Shown here piece after piece: positions 59,201 to 64,000 of a DNA stretch of 64,000 bases. The stretch covers positions 34,639,225 through 34,703,224 of the forward strand of contig NC_069126.1 of NCBI RefSeq assembly GCF_026914265.1, given 5' to 3'. The notes below the pieces were generated by a model. The model did not search any database and was not told the DNA's origin. It saw only the letters and a program-made list of their open reading frames with translations. Position numbers and translations under genes: made by a program. Position 1 is the stretch's first letter, and the number at the start of each line of letters is the position of its first letter. This stretch comes from Mya arenaria. Taxonomy: Eukaryota; Mollusca; Bivalvia; Myida; Myidae.

Positions 59201-62200
59201 TTTTTACATCAACATCTTTATCTTCACTTTATGCTATATCGATATGAATTCATTTTTTACTTATCTAAAGGAGGCAAAACGATATTTTAAATCCAAAACA
59301 CTGCTGACAGTAAATGGTTCATCTAAAGAAGTGATATTTATTATATGCTTTTCGATGTTTAACAGAAAATTATCGTTGAAATAATTTGATATTTCATTGT
59401 TTCAAACAGTGAAAATATCAATAAGATATTTTTCAATGTTTGAAATTTAAGCCCGAGCTCAAATAAAACTTCAGCCCACACGGGGCTAGGCTACAATTTC
59501 AATTACGTTTTTTTCGAATGACGGCACGTTTGCATAAAATTGGGCGCACTTTTTGAAAATTTACAATTTAATGTAAGTATTTGGTGCTCACTGGGTAGTA
59601 TATTTTAATATAACATTGAAACAAACAATTATCCTCTTTGTCTTTACTTTTTAGAAACATTATTGAGATTAACAATTTAATTAATGCAGATTTGTGTTTT
59701 ACTTCGTGAACCTATGTGTACATTTATGGAATGTTACCTTTATAATTAATGACCTTAGGTCTTAAAAAATATCTCCATTAACAGCTTTATGAAATTTGCA
59801 ACAGTGTTATTTAATTAATTAAAACTAAAGGTTCTACTTTGGTTGAGAAAGTTAGTATAGGCATGAATAAATGTAGCTATGGACTATACACCAGATTGGC
59901 ACCAAAATAGTTGTTTTTTCTGTAACGAATCTCAGGACAATTATTTAATAAAATGTTTTACTCTTTGATATCATAATGGTTAAAAACGAACCGGCGTCGC
60001 CAAAACTGCAGTTCAGTGTTGTATCCACGATGCTACGAAGGTTTACTCTAATCATTTGGAATATTTAAACTATACTTGGTAGTATCAAATGATAACATCG
60101 ACTAGCCAATCACGCATAAGAATGTATTGTACTAGGTATACATACCTAGTTATCTTTTTCTAATGTAAAAAATACGAAAAACTGCGATAAATAAATAAAT
60201 TGTAAACTATGTGGTACTTCATTTAGTTAGTTTCAATTCATTGTACACATCGATACCAAGTTTATGTTAGTTTTCGACAATTTTCTCTTATTTTTCGCTA
60301 TTTCATCATACGGTGTATAGCGCCTTTAATAATAAAAAATGCATAACTATTATCTTAACTGCTTCAAAATAAGCATTGAACAATAAGCAAAGTCATATAG
60401 AAAGTGGCCGATATCCTTTATTCATTGATATAGACGTACATGTTCGAATAAAATTAAGATACTACAATTAAACGAAAAACACTTGTTGTGGTACTTATTG
60501 ACTAATAATACATTTCAGGTATGATTAGTTTCCACTTCCTGGTTTACAGGCGAACTTACGTAAAATTCTTTAAACAAAGGTACAGGATCACGTTTAAGCT
60601 GTCGTACTGTATCCCGTAGTGTTTTGATGTTTAAAGACTTCCAAAAAGCATCCTTCGTCTGTAAGTTTCCATATAAGTTCTGGTCTTCTTCATACGTTGG
60701 AGTTTCATCAATTATTGGTAAAACGTTGTCGAAACCTGTCTCCATATTTCCACCTTCATTGCTGTTATCTGTTAAGCTGTGTAATTTAATATGAATAAGT
60801 AGAAAACGATTTTAAAAATCAAATGCTATTATAATATAAGAACGTAAACTATTTTATATTGGGAGTATTGTAAAATATCAAATTGACAAAACTTACTGTT
60901 GTATTGTGTTGTTGTCATGAGGTGGTGTGCCTAAAATAAGGAATATTTTCATTCAAACAACGAGGTTTAAAGGGGAAGCATAAATTTTGTCACGTTATAG
61001 CAGGTAATTTATATTCTAAAGTACTATTCGAGAGAAATTTAAGTTTAGTGCGTGACAAAAAAGACGGAAACTACTAATATCATAATACACAAAGTCCTGA
61101 ATACTCGAGAAAAAACGAGGATACCATGGATCAATCTTATGAACAAGCTTAAGACAAAAGAAAATCATACGATCTAGAAATTTCGATGAATACTAGGTGT
61201 ATACAAGATATCGAATTAATGTCGTTTAATTGCAGATTCAAATCAACTTAACCACTATCAAACCTACTTATTCTTAAATGTTTCTTGTAACTACCAAGAA
61301 TTCAAGTATCTTTGATAACATTAACCCTACACTTGTAAGTGAAGTCACGGCTCACTTCTCGTTGTCATACTTATTGATGATATGTCTATTTGGCTGCACT
61401 TATCATATGATTAACATTTAAAATAAATCAGGGTCAGCAATCTGTGTTATTTGCTAGACACACTTATATAGCAAACAAACAATAACTAAAAATGATAATA
61501 AATTAAAAACATATGCCTATGATTATGAAAATAATATATCTGGATCGACGAGAAGCACAAATCATGGCATGGTCAAATGGTAAAGAAATGTATAACTACT
61601 TGCCTTTAACAATTGTTATCCTCCTATACAAGACAAACACAACAACTGCAATGATGACTACTCCCGTTAAAGCACCAAAAGAACCGACAGCGCCTAAGAT
61701 CATCGCGGGTGTGGCAATTGTTGTTGATTTGGCTGTAAGATACATGATAATAACACATTATTTCTTGTTAATGGTTTTGACTTTTGCTACAACTTGTCTG
61801 TGTGTACAGTTAAAGTGATGATATTACTTGTTGTTGGAGTAACTGCATCAGTTGTCGATGTGAATTTGTAAATGTATTTCGCTTGTATCGACCGTTTCGG
61901 AAAGACTTATGCAAGTATTAATAATTTCACTTACTGTCTACAATAATGCGAAACGTTTCGTTCTTGCTTCCAATTTCGTTTTCAACCCTGACAAAGTAAT
62001 TGCCGGCGTCCCATGGTTGTAAGTTTGTTATAATGAGGGTAGATGACATGTTATCTGGGGTGTTGATTATTTTACTGTCCGATGAGGTTGTGTTTATTGT
62101 ATTGTGCAAACTGTTTGAAAGATTTGCCCATGTTAAGTGGATTGGTGGAGGGTTCGAAAATACACGGAAACTAAGGACTGCCGTTTCCCCAAGTCTACTT

Positions 62201-64000
62201 TCGATTGTTGTAATTTGATTGAAATCAGATGGATATATAGGCGAACCTGAAATATATGATGAAGCGTAAAGCATTGTGTCCACAAATCACTCAATTATAT
62301 TATATACTCCTCAAAATAATTTAAAGACCACACTGTGTTACGTTTATATCTTATATAGTGTCAAAGAAATCAGAGAGCGAAATTTGCAGGAACCTATCGA
62401 AGGTAAAAGTAATTTAATAATGTCTATTAAAACCGATATTCATTCAAAATGGATTCATTTGGCACAGGTGATAGTCTAAAAGGATAACTTTTTTCTTCGT
62501 ATAGATTGAACGATGGGTGGCATGGAAGTCATTGTTAGCATGCATTATATTCATGGAAACAAAACGACGCATTCTGCTCCATTACTTTGAAAGACATGTA
62601 GACGACTAAACATGTTTAGACATGAGAAAAGTACAACGTATGCATAAAAATTGGAATTAAAGGAGAATAACCAGAGACGATGGCTATTATATGGAAAAGG
62701 TTGTCAGGCAACGGGGATCCGAGTTTGTAAATAGCATTTATGTTCTCGTTATATATGTTAATATTATACGCTATTGATAGATATTACTGTTTATGGAATT
62801 TTAGCCCGCTTTAATGTATAATTCAAAATTTAGCGCGCACAGTGCTGGGAAACAATTCCAACGTCGTTATTTACGATATTACTTAAAGTTCGGATAAAAT
62901 TTTGCGTATTTTTTTTAAAAACTACGATAAAATGTGATTTTATATCCCATTTAAGAATAAAAAATATGGTTTGTTTCAGTATAAGATTAAAATATATTTT
63001 ACCACATGGACATCATAAGTCAATTTTGTGGCTACGCTTCTCGTGAAATTCATCTTGTTGTGCCATATTAAAATTGTTGCCCTCTGAATTTAATGGCAGA
63101 TGGCTGATTTGACAACACATTTATCTTTATTTGCGATGTGTTTGTCCTAGAGAATGACAACCTTGGTGGTCCTCCTTATGTTTTATAGATGACATGAGGA
63201 AAGCTGGTTTAATAGACCACTGTGAGGTAGGGAACGAAATATTACTGGGCTGATCAGTCGAAAATGCCTTCTACGTCCATTTATAAGATGCAAGCTTTAA
63301 TTTTGTGTTTTTTAACAGACAAAAGCGACTCTACCTTTAGCATGATTTGACAGGTCCAGGAGGATCAAGTGTGGTGTGTATTGCATACTTTTGGAATGCA
63401 ACATGCTCGTGCCCAAGTATGAAATTCACTCAAACGCTTTTTAGTGAAATACCGTTCACGTATTTATACACACCGGCTGTGTCATTGCTCATGTTGAGGA
63501 ATGGGCATCATTTGCCTTAGTTAGCAAGTATAATAAGCTTTCTGAATGGAAGAAATGGGCGAGGCCTGAGTCATACTTTTTGCCCAGAAACCTACATATA
63601 TCCTTAAATAAAAGTCATTGTACACAACTGCATTGCACACACTACTTTGTTTTACAAATAAGTATTAAATTATAGCTACATGTCGACTAGAACCGGTGAA
63701 TTTTTGGTCGTTGTTATCGCATTTATCCACGCAATGCGCATTTATTTCTATCAATACTTGTTTTAAACATGCGATGCGAAATGTTGTGTTATGTATGAAA
63801 TATACATAATTAGCTCGTTAATATTGAAACCGATTCGTATAAGTTGTGCACATACTTACATCTGACATCTACTGCGACGTTTCTTTTTTCGGGTTGCAAA
63901 TGGTTGTGCTTGTTTGCAGATACACACGTAAACTGACCTATGTCCTCTAAGCATGAACTTTTCTTGCTGTAATGTAACTTATTTCCCTCAATATATTCTA
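54257..64000 (-). CDS. Receptor-type protein tyrosine phosphatase, tandem domains (5' end outside window)
   Basis: A membrane receptor that removes phosphate from phosphotyrosine. Twenty exons can be joined with matching phases and no stop. In transcript order they are 64000-63860 (partial), 62246-61935, 61732-61604, 60930-60897, 60776-60560, 59090-59003, 58839-58763, 58382-58346, 58223-58126, 57566-57450, 57256-57102, 56784-56649, 56557-56426, 56246-56126, 55694-55633, 55433-55305, 55175-55050, 54957-54824, 54620-54485 and 54373-54257. They encode 831 residues: Ig domain (partial), Ig domain, transmembrane helix, linker, catalytic D1, divergent D2, and a short charged tail ending TLPKLL. All donors are GT except one GC. 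Signal peptide and N-terminal extracellular part lie beyond 64000. It resembles Ig-bearing receptor phosphatases broadly; I do not assign an orthologue. Confidence 0.95.
54374..54484 (-). repeat. Microsatellite-filled short intron
   Basis: The intron between the last two phosphatase exons is only 111 bp. It consists largely of a CAT repeat on the plus strand (about 54398-54447, 17 units), followed by CTAT units. The donor is GTAATT and the acceptor CTTTACAG. Length variation here would change intron size strongly. Confidence 0.9.
56426..59090 (-). CDS. Phosphatase exons: catalytic PTP domain D1
   Basis: Eight exons from 59090 to 56426. Motifs appear in family order: KNRYRSVYPYDASRVVLP (phosphotyrosine recognition loop), DSDFINASYIDGY, KYIAAQGPLENTISDTWRMI, KCFKYWPDD, YTSWPDKNVP (WPD loop with the general-acid Asp), VHCSAGVGRTG (P-loop: nucleophile Cys and Arg, split by the intron between 57102 and 56784), and MVQTKEQYLYLHE (Q-loop Gln). 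All catalytic residues are intact, so D1 should be active on phosphotyrosine at the inner face of the membrane. Confidence 0.95.
57584..57705 (-). repeat. 29-bp tandem in phosphatase intron
   Basis: ACTTAATGCATAGTCATATT plus GCATCTAC repeats about three times, with a diverged fourth copy at the left. Intronic, non-coding. Confidence 0.85.
59880..60330 (-). mobile_element. MITE with internal tRNA-like core, copy 3 (in phosphatase intron)
   Basis: The reverse complement matches 5319-5818: TTAAAGGCGCTATACACCGT at one end, then AAATAGCG, ACATAAACTTGGTATCGATG, and the end GGTGCCAATCTGGTGTATAG. Here the outermost bases have become a good inverted pair (CTATACACC / GGTGTATAG). The tRNA-like core is degraded. 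It lies in the intron between exons 60560 and 59090. Confidence 0.75.
60560..60930 (-). CDS. Phosphatase exons: cytoplasmic juxtamembrane linker
   Basis: Two exons: 60930-60897 (34 bp, GTPPHDNNTIQ) and 60776-60560 (217 bp). The second has acidic, Tyr-containing sequence (METGFDNVLPIIDETPTYEE, DQNLYGNLQTKD) and then LRDTVRQLKRDPVPLFKEFY leading into D1. TYEEDQNLYGNL holds candidate tyrosine phosphorylation sites (inference). The 34-bp exon is unusually small and might be skipped in some transcripts, though skipping would break the frame. Confidence 0.85.
61604..61732 (-). CDS. Phosphatase exon: transmembrane segment, GC splice donor
   Basis: After the acceptor TATCTTACAG the exon reads KSTTIATPAMILGAVGSFGA then LTGVVIIAVVVFVLYRRITI and VK. 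It is a single hydrophobic helix of about 25 residues followed by the stop-transfer Arg-Arg. The exon must end at AAAG before GCAAGT (61603-61598): reading on gives a stop within two codons, and the phase (1) then fits the next exon at 60930. GCAAGT after AAG is the consensus for the rare GC-AG intron class. Confidence 0.9.
61935..62246 (-). CDS. Phosphatase exon: Ig domain lacking the canonical cysteines
   Basis: A single 312-bp phase 1-1 exon encodes one ~104-residue Ig domain: RLGETAVLSFRVFSNPPPIH and LTW (B and C strands), then STLIITNLQPWDAGNYFVRV and ENEIGS (E to G strands). The Trp of strand C and the DxGxY of strand F are conserved. The two disulfide cysteines are both replaced by Phe (LSF in B, NYF in F). 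Several NxS/T sites (NLS, NTT, NMS, NET) suggest a glycosylated surface. The acceptor is TTTCAG and the donor GTAAGTG. Extracellular, adjacent to the membrane. Confidence 0.9.
62250..63858 (-). other. Phosphatase intron, no other feature recognised
   Basis: The 1.6-kb intron between the two Ig exons. AT-rich; no repeat family or additional exon recognised. Short frames on the plus strand here and at 61513-61818 are shadows of the minus-strand gene. Confidence 0.5.
63860..64000 (-). CDS. Phosphatase exon: C-terminal part of an Ig domain (cut by window edge)
   Basis: The minus-strand frame reads EGNKLHYSKKSSCLEDIGQF then TCVSANKHNH and VAVDVR, ending in T before GTAAGT. DIGQFTCVSANKH is the Ig F-strand signature (DxGxYxCxAxN), with the canonical second cysteine present. 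The exit phase of 1 matches the next exon at 62246, giving a Cys codon across the junction. Confidence 0.9.

Noticed and set aside
61513..61818. 101-residue plus-strand frame
   Set aside because: Antisense to the transmembrane exon of the phosphatase, which has matching splice phases.
1..64000. CRISPR array or bacterial-type operon
   Set aside because: Tandem repeats here have no unique spacers, and genes are intron-containing; the sequence is eukaryotic.

Overview
This is eukaryotic, AT-rich, repeat-dense DNA, most likely from a bivalve mollusc. I base that on the intron-rich receptor phosphatase gene and on the repeat families. These include pearl-like/Helentron elements with tandem 145-180 bp cores that start AGCTCGACTATT and end GACAGCTCTTGTT, a MITE with TGCACCAGTCAATTG ends, and tRNA-headed SINEs. 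There are no bacterial-style operons, CRISPR arrays, rRNA genes or convincing functional tRNA genes.

The one clearly functional host gene is on the minus strand at the right edge (54257-64000, running off the window). It encodes a tandem-domain receptor protein tyrosine phosphatase. I could trace 20 exons with matching splice phases: an Ig domain cut by the window edge, a second Ig domain, a transmembrane helix, a juxtamembrane linker, a catalytic D1 with all key motifs, and a D2 with an altered WPD loop. The stop codon is at 54257-54259. One intron uses a GC-AG splice donor.

A second, decayed gene lies on the plus strand between 24.9 and 43.2 kb: a SET-domain exon, three copies of an Asp-rich exon, another acidic exon, and a C-terminal exon with a Trp/Glu-rich DNA-binding-like signature. 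It has frameshifts and stops. It is split by a 13.8 kb insertion (26251-40091) whose exact ends are shown by a paralogous empty site at about 25526. Inside the insertion lie a LINE 3' end with RNase H, a hAT-like element, several MITEs, Helitron-like elements and some minus-strand exon-like sequences of unknown identity.

The rest is mobile and tandem DNA. In order: a tRNA-Arg-headed SINE (1.1 kb); a near-perfect 41-bp-arm hairpin (3.7 kb); a MITE with an internal tRNA-like core (5.3, 21.6 and 59.9 kb); a 175-bp tandem (7.6-8.5 kb); an 87-bp dimeric satellite (9.5-10.9 kb); a hAT-like element with an 8-bp target duplication (12.2-13.1 kb); a foldback element with CG-palindromic inverted repeats hosting a LINE insertion (14.4-16.8 kb); two TIR elements (17.85-18.85 and 19.96-20.78 kb); a 43-bp tandem (22.3 kb); a pearl-like element (23.5-24.7 kb); a foldback MITE (42.3 kb); a 72-bp minisatellite (47.8-49.1 kb); and a large GTGA/GTGC microsatellite (49.7-50.1 kb).

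All calls come from reading the sequence by eye. No alignment or database search was run.
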